A stretch of 64,000 nt of DNA from Gemmatimonadota bacterium (GTDB taxonomy: Bacteria; Gemmatimonadota; Gemmatimonadetes; Gemmatimonadales; Gemmatimonadaceae), in assembly GCA_027622655.1 (NCBI GenBank), contig JAQBYI010000003.1, positions 25,604 through 89,603 on the forward strand. The letters are read 5' to 3'. The notes below the pieces were generated by a model that was given only the letters and a program-made list of their open reading frames with translations, was not told where the DNA came from and ran no database searches. The position numbers were made by a program, and so were the translations under genes. Shown in pieces: positions 1 through 10,304 of the stretch; the first letter of the stretch is position 1, and each line of letters opens with the position of its first letter.

Positions 1-2
1 AC

Positions 3-950
3 CTTTCGCTCACCACTCGAAGGGCGCGTGGCGACGACGACGCGGCGCTCCGACGGCAGATCGTCCGACGAGGCGCGCTGATCGTACTCTTCGGCTTCCT
101 CGTTGCAACGTTTCCGTACACCCCGCTCAGCCGTTTCGCCAACGTCAGGATTCCGGGCGTACTCCAACGCATCGGCATCGTGTATGCATGCGCGGCTCTC
201 CTCACGCTGCGCACGACACTCAAACAGCAGGTCGTGATCGTCGTCGTACTCCTGTACGGCTACTGGTTCGCGATGACGCTAATCCCGGTTCCCGGCGCCG
301 GCGGCGGAATCGGAGCGAATCTCCTCGATGAACCGTCGCGCACGCTCGCGGCCTGGGTCGATCGCGCACTGCTGAACGGCCACCTCTGGTCCGGCTCCAG
401 GACGTGGGACCCGGAAGGGCCGCTCTCGACCATTCCCGCGATTGGAACGGCGATGCTCGGCGTTCTCGCCGGCCGATGGATCGGCACCGACCGCCCGCTC
501 CACGCGCGGCTCTCCGGGCTCTTTGCAGCGGGTGCCCTCGCGCTGGTGGCAGGGTTGATGTGGCATTGGTCGTTCCCCATCAACAAGGGACTCTGGACGA
601 GCTCCTACGTCCTCTTTTCCGCTGGCATGGCCGCTGTCACCCTTGCGACAGTTACCTGGATCATTGATGCGAACGGCGTTACCTGGTGGACCCGTCCGCT
701 CGTCATATATGGTATGAACCCGATGGTCGCATTCGTCGGGTCCGGAATCATGGCACGGATTATTTATTCCCTCTGGAAGGTCGAGTATGCCGGTAGCTCT
801 GTTCCGGTACAGGCTGTGCTCTACCAGTCGGCCTTTGCCTCGTGGCTCGATCCGCGCAACGCTTCGCTCGCTTTCGCCCTCGCCTTCGTGTTACTCTGGT
901 ACGGGATACTCTGGGCCCTATGGCGACAAAAACTCTTCCTGAAAATCTGA
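3..950 (+). CDS. HGSNAT-like (DUF5009/DUF1624) membrane acyltransferase, 5'-truncated
   Basis: The reading frame is open from the first bases of the window, so the 5' end lies outside; about 315 residues are visible. It carries the RIPGVLQRIGIVYACAALL signature of the heparan-alpha-glucosaminide N-acetyltransferase / DUF5009 family, followed by several hydrophobic segments and the GMNPMVAF motif near the C-terminus, as in that family. Members are polytopic membrane proteins; bacterial ones are thought to move acyl groups onto cell-surface or periplasmic glycans, but the substrate here cannot be told. An internal ATG at 180 exists, but the signature begins upstream of it, so 180 is not the start. 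The 3' end overlaps the following dacB-like gene by 31 bases, suggesting co-transcription. Confidence 0.8.
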   Translation, partial: LSLTTRRARGDDDAALRRQIVRRGALIVLFGFLVATFPYTPLSRFANVRIPGVLQRIGIVYACAALLTLRTTLKQQVVIVVVLLYGYWFAMTLIPVPGAGGGIGANLLDEPSRTLAAWVDRALLNGHLWSGSRTWDPEGPLSTIPAIGTAMLGVLAGRWIGTDRPLHARLSGLFAAGALALVAGLMWHWSFPINKGLWTSSYVLFSAGMAAVTLATVTWIIDANGVTWWTRPLVIYGMNPMVAFVGSGIMARIIYSLWKVEYAGSSVPVQAVLYQSAFASWLDPRNASLAFALAFVLLWYGILWALWRQKLFLKI

Positions 951-2455
951 CAACACTGGTTCGCGGCGCGGCGCGGCGTGCAATCGTCGCGGCGATGCTC
1001 ACGTTCGTCGCGGCCGGTGTTTCCGGCGCTCAGGCCAGTACCTACTTCGAACTCGCCTCCTCGCCGGCGGCAGCGGCCAGCAGGCGCGCAGCAGCAGACC
1101 TGCTCGCCACGGACGTCAAGGCGGCCATGAACCGCGTGCGGGGCAGTGGAACGTGGGGCGTCATGGTGGTTTCGCTGAGCAACGGGGACACGCTCTTCGA
1201 CCACAACGCGGAACGGATGCTCCTTCCGGCATCCACAATGAAGCTCTTCACCTCGGCGCTCGCGCTGGACCGGTTTGGTCCGAACGGGCGGTTTGAAACA
1301 CAGCTGCTCCATACCGGATCAATCACGAACGGCGTGCTGCACGGCGATCTGATCCTGCGCGGCGCTGGCGACCCGACACTCGGTGGCTCACCGGCCGTCG
1401 GTGACGTGTCGCCGCCGATGGCGGTGCTCGCACGCGCGGTGGCGAACGCCGGCGTCACGCGAGTCACGGGATCGATCATCGGGGATGCATCGGAGTTCGA
1501 CGACGGAAAGGTCCCGGAAGGCTGGAAGCGGCGCTATCTCCACGCCTCATACGCAGCCAGGGTATCGGCCTTGTCGTTCAATGAGAACCGGATCGGGATT
1601 TTGGTGAAGCCGACGGGGAAAGCGGCTGCCGTCAGGTTCCGCCCCGCCATCAGCGGCGTGGGGATCACGAACACGGTACGCATCGTTGCCAATAGCCGCA
1701 GCGCGCGAATCGTCGTCACGCAGGACTCGGTGAAAGGCACCATCAAGGTCAGCGGCTGGATCGGCGCGCTCAGCGCGGAGCGGAACTACCAGCTGGTGGT
1801 CGAGAATCCTGCGCTCTTTGCCGTCGGAGCGCTCAAGGCCGCGCTCGAGAAGCAGGGCGTCCAGGTCGACGGACCGATTCGCCGCGGTGAAGGACTGGGA
1901 ATCGTGGCGCCGGTCGCGACAATCGAATCGCCGACGCTCGAGCAAATGATCATGCAGATGAACGGCAAGAGCAACAATCACTTCGCCGAGTTGCTGTTCC
2001 GGAGCGTCGGCCGCAGCATCGGCGAGCGCGGTTCGGCAACGATGTCCAACACCATGCTCGGCCAGTTTCTGGTCAACAAGGTGCGCGTAGATTCCGAGAC
2101 GGTATTTGCGGCCGACGGAAGCGGACTCTCGACGCTCGACCGCGTGACTCCGCGCGCGTTGGTACAACTGCTCAACTACGCCAAGACCGCATCGTGGTGG
2201 TCGTCACTCGAGCAGTCGCTCCCGATCGCGGGCAAGACCGAGACGCTGGCCCGCCGCATGCGCCGAACACCCGCCATGGGCAACCTCCGCGCCAAGACGG
2301 GCAGCACGAACGACATAGCGTCGCTCGGCGGGTACGTCACGGCTGGGAATGGCGAGGATCTCGCCTTCGCCATCATCTACAACGGAACGGATCTCTGGCG
2401 TGCGCGTGAAGCGATCGACCGCATTGGCGTAACGCTCGCGAGTTTTTCCAGGTAG
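920..2455 (+). CDS. dacB: D-alanyl-D-alanine carboxypeptidase/endopeptidase, PBP4 type (peptidase S13)
   Basis: Predicted 511-residue exported low-molecular-weight penicillin-binding protein that trims or cleaves peptidoglycan cross-links in the periplasm. The three S13 motifs are present in order: STMK at about residues 105-108 (nucleophile Ser and general-base Lys), SNN at about 351-353 and KTG at about 459-461. The ATG at 920 was chosen because the protein then begins with a short basic stretch and a hydrophobic signal segment (around residues 20-40, ending near VSGAQA); an in-frame start at 842 would lengthen the overlap with the upstream gene to 109 bases. Length is typical for PBP4. The gene overlaps the membrane acyltransferase by 31 bases, so both are probably one transcript for envelope polymer maintenance. 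Confidence 0.9.
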   Translation: MATKTLPENLTTLVRGAARRAIVAAMLTFVAAGVSGAQASTYFELASSPAAAASRRAAADLLATDVKAAMNRVRGSGTWGVMVVSLSNGDTLFDHNAERMLLPASTMKLFTSALALDRFGPNGRFETQLLHTGSITNGVLHGDLILRGAGDPTLGGSPAVGDVSPPMAVLARAVANAGVTRVTGSIIGDASEFDDGKVPEGWKRRYLHASYAARVSALSFNENRIGILVKPTGKAAAVRFRPAISGVGITNTVRIVANSRSARIVVTQDSVKGTIKVSGWIGALSAERNYQLVVENPALFAVGALKAALEKQGVQVDGPIRRGEGLGIVAPVATIESPTLEQMIMQMNGKSNNHFAELLFRSVGRSIGERGSATMSNTMLGQFLVNKVRVDSETVFAADGSGLSTLDRVTPRALVQLLNYAKTASWWSSLEQSLPIAGKTETLARRMRRTPAMGNLRAKTGSTNDIASLGGYVTAGNGEDLAFAIIYNGTDLWRAREAIDRIGVTLASFSR

Positions 2456-2515
2456 CTGCGCGGGCGCGACAGGCTACTACTACGGAACCGTGAATCTCCG
2501 CGGCTAAGCAGTAGA

Positions 2516-3667
2516 TCAGCCGGCCTGATACCCGATGTTTACGCCCCGCTTCGCGAGTTCGGCCACGTAGGCGTCGCCAGGCACGCACTCGTCGGGCGTG
2601 CGCACGCCGGCCGGCGAGACGCCGCCCGCCGCCTGCATCAACCCGGTGATGGCCAGCGAGTACCCGGTTGTCCGCTCCATCGCGCTGATGCCGCGCTTAT
2701 CGTCATACTGATCGATGAGCTCCCACGTGTGGCGCACCGGCTTCCCGCCGGTCGTGCCTTCGACGACCACGCGCAGAGCCACGAGATCGTGTCCGTCCGG
2801 CTTGGTCAGGCGTGGGGTCATCAAGGCAATCGCTACGTCGCGAGGCACAACGCTCTGCCCCTTCACGTCGACTGGTTTGTCGCCGAGGAATCCGAGCTCA
2901 CGGATCGCCGCCATGATGTGTGCGTGCCCCGGATAGCGGAGCGTCTTGTACTCCATCACGGGAATCTTGCCTTCGTACCGAACCGCCATCGTCGACAGCC
3001 CGCCGGCGGTGTGAAACGCCTCGAGGGTGCCAACCGGCGCGCCGAACGCCACCGGCTCGACCTCGGAAAGTGCCTGCACGTTTGCGCGCTTTCCGTCTCG
3101 CACGACCCACGAAAGCGTCGTGTAGTAGTCGAGCACTCCTTCGAGCGAATAGACGATCTGGTACTTCAGCGCGCCTTGAGGCTTCTGCGGGAGGCCACCC
3201 ACGTAGATCCGCACGCTCGCCGTAGTGTCGCACTTGGTAATTCCGAGCTGCGAAAGAATGTTGACCATGCCGGGCGCGAGTCCGCAGTCGGGCACGACGG
3301 TCACGCCCTTGGCGCGGGCGTCGGCGTCGAGCGCCTTCTGCTTCTCGACGATTTCGGTGTTTCCGCCCAGATCGGCAAAGTGCGCGCCGGACTCGATGGC
3401 CAGGCGCGTCATGTCGAGATTGAAGTAGTACGGAAGAGCGCACATCACCGCCTTCGCGCCCTTCATTGCGCCTCGCACCGCATCGTGGTCAGTCGCGTCG
3501 AGCGTCAAGAGCTCAAGCTTCGGGTGGTCGCGAATGGCCGAGAGAAACGCTGGAATGTGCGTCAGCACGCGGTCGCCGACGACGACCCGGGACACCTGTT
3601 CCTGCTGCAGCAGATCATATGCGCACGCGGCGCCCTGAAGGCCGCCGCCGAGTACGAGCATTCTCAT
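2516..3667 (-). CDS. Saccharopine dehydrogenase-family NAD(P)-binding oxidoreductase
   Basis: A 383-residue soluble protein starting MRMLVLGGGLQGAACAYDLL, a Rossmann dinucleotide site (GGGLQG, residues about 6-11) typical of the saccharopine dehydrogenase superfamily. The later part (about 120-350) matches the substrate-binding half of lysine 6-dehydrogenase / carboxynorspermidine synthase-like members, with DCGLAPGMVNIL near residue 125 as a family hallmark. The family makes or oxidises amino-acid-derived imines; lysine or polyamine metabolism is plausible, but the exact substrate cannot be assigned. It is a lone minus-strand gene, convergent with dacB, with 60 bases between the two stops and no adjacent pathway genes. 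Confidence 0.8.
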   Translation of the reverse strand: MRMLVLGGGLQGAACAYDLLQQEQVSRVVVGDRVLTHIPAFLSAIRDHPKLELLTLDATDHDAVRGAMKGAKAVMCALPYYFNLDMTRLAIESGAHFADLGGNTEIVEKQKALDADARAKGVTVVPDCGLAPGMVNILSQLGITKCDTTASVRIYVGGLPQKPQGALKYQIVYSLEGVLDYYTTLSWVVRDGKRANVQALSEVEPVAFGAPVGTLEAFHTAGGLSTMAVRYEGKIPVMEYKTLRYPGHAHIMAAIRELGFLGDKPVDVKGQSVVPRDVAIALMTPRLTKPDGHDLVALRVVVEGTTGGKPVRHTWELIDQYDDKRGISAMERTTGYSLAITGLMQAAGGVSPAGVRTPDECVPGDAYVAELAKRGVNIGYQAG

Positions 3668-3779
3668 TGGAACACGATGCGGTAGGTGGGGAAATGGCGG
3701 TTATGAGAGTACGTCAATTTAGCCGACGTGCACCACCGAACGGGCGCATCAGCACGCCCGGGTAACCCCGTCTGCCGTG

Positions 3780-4724
3780 CTACCGCTCGATCACAATCGC
3801 CCCGCCCGGAACGTCGAGCGTCCAGCGCGTGCCCCGTAGCGCGGCGCGGCCCGCGGCAGTATGCAGTAGAACGGATCCACTCCGCGAGCCCGGAAAGAAC
3901 GAGACGCCCGGGAACGTGAGCAGAAGCGGCAGGCGGCGTCCCTGCGGCTCGTACGCTGCTGTGCGCACCGTAAGCGTGGCTTCGCCGGAATCGAACGTTG
4001 GCCGGAGCAGACTCAACACATCGAACCCAATCCGCGCAACACGCAGACCCGGCGCGAGCGTAACCGGGATTGGTCCGAGCTTCACCGCGCCAATCGCAAC
4101 GGACCGCGCTACGCCGTACGTGGTGTCGCCGCGCGCCCCAACAAGCTCCAGCGCGCTGAAGAGCGCCATAGTCGACGGCATCTGGAGTCCGGTCATCAGC
4201 GGCTGAATGTCGGCTTCGATCTGCTCTGTTCCGACCGTGATCGTGATGCGACCAAGCCCAAACAGCTCGTTCGGCTGCAGGGCAACGGTATCAACCGCCG
4301 CGCCGCCGACGGCGGTTTCTGCGGCACGCTGCATCGATTCACGAACCTCGCGGGGCAGACGCGCGCGGGTGAGCGCGGCCGCCCGATCGTACTGTCCCGT
4401 CCAGCGAAAAACTTCGAGGAGCCGCGCCTCGATGCTGATCGAGTCTCCGCCGAAAAACCGGGCCTCCTCGAGCAGTGTCGCCCCGACCAGAAACTTCCCG
4501 CGCGCGGCCAGATACGCCCCCAGCGATCCGCGCGACGACGGATCGCGCGGTGTCCGGCGGACCTGCTCGTGCAGCGCCGCCTCAGCGGCGTCGAGCTCGC
4601 CGACGGCGATCGAGAGTTCGGCCGCCGACGGATCAACCCGCCGCGAACCCTGTGCGCCAAGTGGTGTCGCGCCGCAAATGGCGACGGCAGTCAACGCGAC
4701 GGCAGTCAACGCAGCGGCCGACAC
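3780..4724 (-). CDS. Exported TPR/retropepsin-like protein with degenerate active site
   Basis: A 314-residue protein with an N-terminal signal segment (residues about 2-25, ending GATPLGAQ), a helical part resembling one or two TPR units (about 33-125), and a C-terminal half laid out like a retroviral-type aspartyl protease. The strand-loop element that should read LDTG reads LMTG (about 176-179), so the catalytic Asp is a Met; the later hydrophobic block IGFDVLSLL resembles the family's conserved loop near the end of the fold. The GTG at 4724 is chosen because it lies 7 bases past the upstream stop and begins directly at the signal peptide; an ATG at 4814 would run far into the M1 gene. Likely co-transcribed with the M1 aminopeptidase. 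The protease relationship is inferred from pattern only. Confidence 0.6.
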   Translation of the reverse strand: MSAAALTAVALTAVAICGATPLGAQGSRRVDPSAAELSIAVGELDAAEAALHEQVRRTPRDPSSRGSLGAYLAARGKFLVGATLLEEARFFGGDSISIEARLLEVFRWTGQYDRAAALTRARLPREVRESMQRAAETAVGGAAVDTVALQPNELFGLGRITITVGTEQIEADIQPLMTGLQMPSTMALFSALELVGARGDTTYGVARSVAIGAVKLGPIPVTLAPGLRVARIGFDVLSLLRPTFDSGEATLTVRTAAYEPQGRRLPLLLTFPGVSFFPGSRSGSVLLHTAAGRAALRGTRWTLDVPGGAIVIER

Positions 4725-4731
4725 CCGACGC

Positions 4732-6363
4732 CTACCGTTCGGTGATACGCGCAAGGAGGGCGATGTCGGGATCGATGCGCATGCCGGTCGGCGCCGCACG
4801 CAATCCGCTGGCAACGGTAAACGCGGTTGTGCCCTGCGCCGACACGGAGACCCGTTCGCGATGCGCTGTTCCGCCAGCGTCCAGGTACTCGACCGTCAGC
4901 GGGAATGCGAACATGCCGAATCGCTCCGATTGCACGACCGTGAGCGCGAGCGTTCCCGCCGCGCGATCGTATTTCCAGGACGTCTCCACTTCCGGAAAGC
5001 CGGGCCGGGTGAGCCACTGCGTGAAGAACGGCTTGAGGTCCCTTCCCGCGGCCGCTTCCATTGCCGAGCGAAGATCATCGGTCAGCGCGGTACCGTGTCG
5101 GTGGCGTTCCAGATACGTCCGCGCTCCACGAAAGAACGCGTCATCGCCGATCTCGTCGCGGAGCATGTGCAGCACCCAACCACCTTTCTGGTAGCTATTC
5201 GCGTTGAGCAGGTTGGTCAGCGTGGCCTCTATCGTGTCGATCACCGGACGTCGCGTCACGACCGCCGCTCCGAGCACCGTCGAGCGGATTCGATCCATGT
5301 CAGCGCGAAACGCCGAGTCGCCGCGCGAATGCTGTGTATAGAGCGCGGCGAGGTACGTCGCAAAACCTTCCGATAGCCAAAGGTGCGGCCACTCGCGTTC
5401 AGTGACCACATCGCCGAACCACTGGTGCGCGGTTTCGTGGGCGAGCAATCCGTAGCTCACGCCTCTCGTGCGAAACGCGCGGTCGGAATAGAAGATCGCG
5501 CTCGCGTTCTCCATTCCCCCAAAACGCGTCAGGCTCTGCACGTGCGCGAGCTTCTCGTAGCCGAACGGTCCAAACGTCCGTGCGAAGAACGTCACCACCG
5601 AATCGGCTTCCGCGAAATCGCCGGGCAGTATGCTTCCCTGCTCAGGAAGCGTGTACACCATCTGCGGTACGCATCCGCCGTCCTCTGCGAATCCACAGGC
5701 GGTGTTTCCGAGCGGGTACTCCACGAGCGGCGCCGCGGCGATCACCATGAGGTACGTGGGAATCGGCTTCGACTCGCGCCACTTCGTTCTCCGCATCTCA
5801 ATGGGCGCGCCCGCATGGCCGTCGGGGTCCTCGGGCTGCGGGATCAACGCCTCCTCAACACGCGCCCCGTTTGCGACGACTTTCCGTTCAGCCGGCGCAA
5901 TGACGGTCCACGTGACCGTTGCCTTGTCGGAAGGATGGTCAACCGACGGAATCCAGTGCCGGGCCCGATTGGGCCAGTTGTCCCCGAAGCCCATCCAACG
6001 GCCAGCGCTGTCGGTGGAAATAATGAGCCCGTCCTTCACTGACCCGGTGTACGTCACCGCGACGCGCACGGTATCGGCCGTCGTGCCAAACGGGATGCGG
6101 ACAACGCCACCCGCGTGCGTGAACGCCGCATTGAGATCGTTTACCCGCACCGACTTGACGGTGAGGTCGAGAAGGTCGAGGACGAGCGTATCGGCGGCGC
6201 CACCGCGCGCGACGCGGCGCACCGTGAGCAAGGCCACGCCATCGATTGTGCTCCCAACGTCCGGAAGCGTAATCGTCAGATCGTAATCGACGACGTCTAC
6301 AGCGGGCCGGCGTTGCGCACCGAGTGAGGCGGTGGCGAGCAGAAGGGCTAAGGCAACACGCAT
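4732..6363 (-). CDS. Secreted M1-family zinc aminopeptidase
   Basis: A 543-residue exported metallopeptidase that removes N-terminal residues from peptides. It has a signal peptide (MRVALALLLATASLGAQ), the exopeptidase motif GGMEN at about 282-286, and the zinc site HETAH at about 309-313 with the third ligand Glu at about 332 (HExxH-x18-E). It is short for the family because the large C-terminal helical domain of ERAP/PepN-type members is missing, as in many secreted bacterial M1 enzymes. The ATG at 6363 is chosen because it begins at the signal peptide; an in-frame ATG 33 bases upstream adds residues that would bury it. It is followed after 7 bases by the retropepsin-like protein, suggesting a two-gene peptide-processing unit. 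Confidence 0.92.
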   Translation of the reverse strand: MRVALALLLATASLGAQRRPAVDVVDYDLTITLPDVGSTIDGVALLTVRRVARGGAADTLVLDLLDLTVKSVRVNDLNAAFTHAGGVVRIPFGTTADTVRVAVTYTGSVKDGLIISTDSAGRWMGFGDNWPNRARHWIPSVDHPSDKATVTWTVIAPAERKVVANGARVEEALIPQPEDPDGHAGAPIEMRRTKWRESKPIPTYLMVIAAAPLVEYPLGNTACGFAEDGGCVPQMVYTLPEQGSILPGDFAEADSVVTFFARTFGPFGYEKLAHVQSLTRFGGMENASAIFYSDRAFRTRGVSYGLLAHETAHQWFGDVVTEREWPHLWLSEGFATYLAALYTQHSRGDSAFRADMDRIRSTVLGAAVVTRRPVIDTIEATLTNLLNANSYQKGGWVLHMLRDEIGDDAFFRGARTYLERHRHGTALTDDLRSAMEAAAGRDLKPFFTQWLTRPGFPEVETSWKYDRAAGTLALTVVQSERFGMFAFPLTVEYLDAGGTAHRERVSVSAQGTTAFTVASGLRAAPTGMRIDPDIALLARITER

Positions 6364-6525
6364 AGGTCCGGGGTAACGGTAGTGGGTGACGACCACACAC
6401 GTAGAAAGTACACAGTAGGCGGTCTACGGTAGCGTAGAACTGCAACTGCGCGCTGTCCGCGCGATCTGTCGGCGGCTGCCGTTAGCCGTCGGCCGTCAAC
6501 CGCGTGCCGTCCACCGGTGTTGCCG

Positions 6526-7680
6526 TTACTTGGCGCTGACCCGGTAGATCCCGCCACCAAGGTCCTCTGACACGAGGACTGACGCATCCTTCCACACGAT
6601 AACGTCGGTTGGCCGGCCCCAGCGCGAGCCGTCCTGCCGCTGGAAGCCCCAGAGAAAGTCCGCGTAGCTCACCGGACGTTCATTCTCGTTGCGAACGAGG
6701 ACGACCTTCGCCCCGGTCGGCGTACGGCGGTTCCACGAGCCGTGGAACGCGACGAGCAGGTCGCCACGCATCGACGCGGGAAGCTGCGTCGCACCGGAGA
6801 GGAAGGTGATGCCAAGCGGCGCCGAGTGGGCCTGCATCGCGAGGGCGGGAGGCAGCGTGCTGTCGCAGCGGGCCTGGTCGCGATACTCCGGATTCGGCAC
6901 CCGATCAGAGTGACAGTATGGCCATCCGTAGTCACCACCATCCTGCAGGATGTTCAACTCCTCCGGTGGGAGGTCCTCGTGGTTTGGCGCGATGTTGTCT
7001 CGCTCGTGCACTGACACCCAGATCGCGCCTGTCGTGGGATGCACAGCCATGCCGACTGCGTTTCGGAGTCCCGTGGCAAACAACTGACCATTCCTGCCGT
7101 CGAGGTCGTAGCGCATCACGGCTGCGCGATCAGCCGTCGACTCTTCACACAGATTGCACGACGACCCGATCGAGATGTACATCATGCTGTCTGGCGCAAG
7201 CACGATGCTGCGCGTGAAGTGACCGCCGCCAGCGCTGTACGTCGCGAGCTGCTCCGGCGAGCCAACCACCTGCCCGGCCTGCACGCGGACTCTCACCACG
7301 GCGCGAGTGTTCGCTATGTAGAGCCAGTCGCCACGCCACGCGAGCCCGTGCGGACTGTCGAGGTTGCGAATCAACACCGTTAGCGAATCGGCATCACCGT
7401 CGCCGTCGGAATCCACGACGCGGGTGATCTGGTCACGGTCGGTTTGCGTCACGTAGAGCGCACCGTCGGGGCCGACGCTCAGCACGCGCGCACCGGGTAC
7501 CTGTGCGAACAGGCTGACCTTCAAGCCGCTCGCCACGTGCAGCGATTCCGCGGCCGTGCCCGACGTGATGATTCGCTCGGCGCCGGCCGCATCGTTCCCC
7601 GTGGTACATCCCACGGTTGCTGCGGTTGATGCGGTTGATGCGCAGACCAAGGCAACGGTCAGGAGCGAACGGGGCATCAT
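6526..7680 (-). CDS. PQQ-dependent sugar dehydrogenase-like beta-propeller lipoprotein
   Basis: A 384-residue protein with a lipoprotein signal and lipobox ending at Cys about 25 (STAATVGC), so it should be anchored in the periplasm or outer membrane. The body is a six-bladed propeller of the soluble glucose/sorbosone dehydrogenase type: DGALYVTQ, then HGLAW, then a GMAVHPTTGAIWV blade, then YGWPYCH and LLVAFHGSW near the end, all typical of the GSDH family. Members oxidise sugars using pyrroloquinoline quinone; the substrate here is unknown. The first of two adjacent ATGs (7680 and 7677) is used; longer starts would enter the upstream kinase gene. The gene begins 58 bases after the kinase stop, so it may be part of the same minus-strand transcript. 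Confidence 0.78.
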   Translation of the reverse strand: MMPRSLLTVALVCASTASTAATVGCTTGNDAAGAERIITSGTAAESLHVASGLKVSLFAQVPGARVLSVGPDGALYVTQTDRDQITRVVDSDGDGDADSLTVLIRNLDSPHGLAWRGDWLYIANTRAVVRVRVQAGQVVGSPEQLATYSAGGGHFTRSIVLAPDSMMYISIGSSCNLCEESTADRAAVMRYDLDGRNGQLFATGLRNAVGMAVHPTTGAIWVSVHERDNIAPNHEDLPPEELNILQDGGDYGWPYCHSDRVPNPEYRDQARCDSTLPPALAMQAHSAPLGITFLSGATQLPASMRGDLLVAFHGSWNRRTPTGAKVVLVRNENERPVSYADFLWGFQRQDGSRWGRPTDVIVWKDASVLVSEDLGGGIYRVSAK

Positions 7681-7738
7681 CGGCTCAGCGGCAGAGGCAA
7701 CGCGAAGCGCTCCGAGCCTGCGCACGTTGGAAGCCCAC

Positions 7739-8827
<1,089 letters not shown>

Positions 8828-8834
8828 CGAATGC

Positions 8835-10304
8835 TCACTGGCACACCAGGTTGCGTCCCCCGGACTTGGCGCGATAGAGCGCCTCATCGGCGCGTGCGAA
8901 CAGATCATCCACCGTGTGAACGTCGCCCAAAGGATAACTCGCGACGCCGATACTCGCCGTGATGCGTACGCTGCCGCGATCGCTCACGAATGCCGTGGCC
9001 GCGATTCGCTCGCGCATACGTTCGGCGAACTTGACCGCGCCCGGCGCCTCCGTTTCGGGAAGCACAACGACGAATTCCTCGCCTCCATAGCGCGCCACAA
9101 AGTCGACGCTACGAACGGATTCCTGCAGGAGATGTGCGACTTCGCGAAGCACATCGTCACCTACCAGATGGCCGTGCGTATCGTTGACCGATTTGAAGTG
9201 ATCCAGATCAACCATCAGCATGGAGAGGTCGGCGTTGTAGCGGCGGGCGCGGTCCATTTCCGATACGAGCCGTACGGTCAGCGCGCGCCGATTGAGCGCC
9301 TGAGTGAGCGGGTCGGTATGCGCGAGCACTTCGAGCCGCGTGTTCTCGGCTCGCGTGGTTTCGAGCAACTGCGCGCGCACGATCGCGGCGACGGCGGCCT
9401 TGACGACTGCATCGGCGAACTCGACATCCACCTGCGTCAACGCCGGCTCGTCGGTCAGGCGTCTCAGGAAGAAGACGCCCGCCTGTTCGGCGCCAAGCGA
9501 AAACGGCAGCACGATCACCGAGCGAATCGGCACTTTAGTGCCGCTGGCCTTCCACTCCAGGCGAATGTTTGCGTGCAAGTCGCTGCTCTCGAGATCTTCC
9601 ACCAGGACGGGCAGTCCGGTTTCGAGCGCCGAGCTGATTTCCGGGTAGCGGTCGAGGTGAATCTCGAAATGCCGGAGGGCGGGATCGTCGAAGGCCGTCG
9701 CTACGATGCCAGTCTTGTCGCCGGGCTTCGCCAGGATGACCGAGCAACGGGACAGCTTCAGCGCTCGCGCAACGCGGCGCGCCAGGATGTGATAGATCTC
9801 GTCGCTCACGAGGTCGCCGGTGACCTCGTGGAGTATGTCGACGACTTTCTTGCGGCTTTCAGCGTCGTCGCGCGCACGGCGAAGCGCGTCTTCAGCGGAC
9901 CGGAGCGCATCGCGTGTGGACGAGAGCGCGGCATGCGACCGCAGTTGCGCCTGCACACGAGCAATGAGTTCGCGCGGGCGGAACGGCTTGCGAATGAAGT
10001 CGGCGGCGCCAAGCCCGAACGTCTTCTCGGTCATCTCGTCCGGCGAGAGCGACGAGACCATCAGCACAGGAATGTCGCGCCAGCGCGAGTCCGCCTTGAG
10101 TTCCTGGAGCACCTGCACGCCGTCTACGCCAGGCATAATGACGTCGAGCAGCAGGAGATCGGGTGTGCCGTTCCCCAGCGCGCGCATCAACGAGTCGCGC
10201 CCGTCGGCAGCCGACACCTCGAACCCCGAATCGCGAAGCACACCAGTGAGCGATTCGAGAATGCTCGGATCGTCGTCTGCGATCATGATGTGGGCGCTAG
10301 CCAT
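8835..10304 (-). CDS. Response regulator with GAF and GGDEF domains (diguanylate cyclase)
   Basis: A 489-residue signalling protein. Residues about 3-120 form a receiver domain (acidic cluster ADDDPS near the N-terminus, phosphoacceptor Asp about 54 in LLLDVIMPG). A central GAF-like sensor follows (about 150-310), then a GGDEF domain (about 330-489) with an intact GGEEF signature. RSVD five residues before GGEEF is a classical I-site (RxxD), so the cyclase should be feedback-inhibited by c-di-GMP. It therefore makes c-di-GMP from GTP when phosphorylated or when GAF binds a ligand. No cognate histidine kinase is adjacent; the next gene is a Ser/Thr kinase 7 bases on. The ATG at 10304 overlaps the end of the threonine dehydratase gene by 8 bases. 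Confidence 0.93.
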   Translation of the reverse strand: MASAHIMIADDDPSILESLTGVLRDSGFEVSAADGRDSLMRALGNGTPDLLLLDVIMPGVDGVQVLQELKADSRWRDIPVLMVSSLSPDEMTEKTFGLGAADFIRKPFRPRELIARVQAQLRSHAALSSTRDALRSAEDALRRARDDAESRKKVVDILHEVTGDLVSDEIYHILARRVARALKLSRCSVILAKPGDKTGIVATAFDDPALRHFEIHLDRYPEISSALETGLPVLVEDLESSDLHANIRLEWKASGTKVPIRSVIVLPFSLGAEQAGVFFLRRLTDEPALTQVDVEFADAVVKAAVAAIVRAQLLETTRAENTRLEVLAHTDPLTQALNRRALTVRLVSEMDRARRYNADLSMLMVDLDHFKSVNDTHGHLVGDDVLREVAHLLQESVRSVDFVARYGGEEFVVVLPETEAPGAVKFAERMRERIAATAFVSDRGSVRITASIGVASYPLGDVHTVDDLFARADEALYRAKSGGRNLVCQ

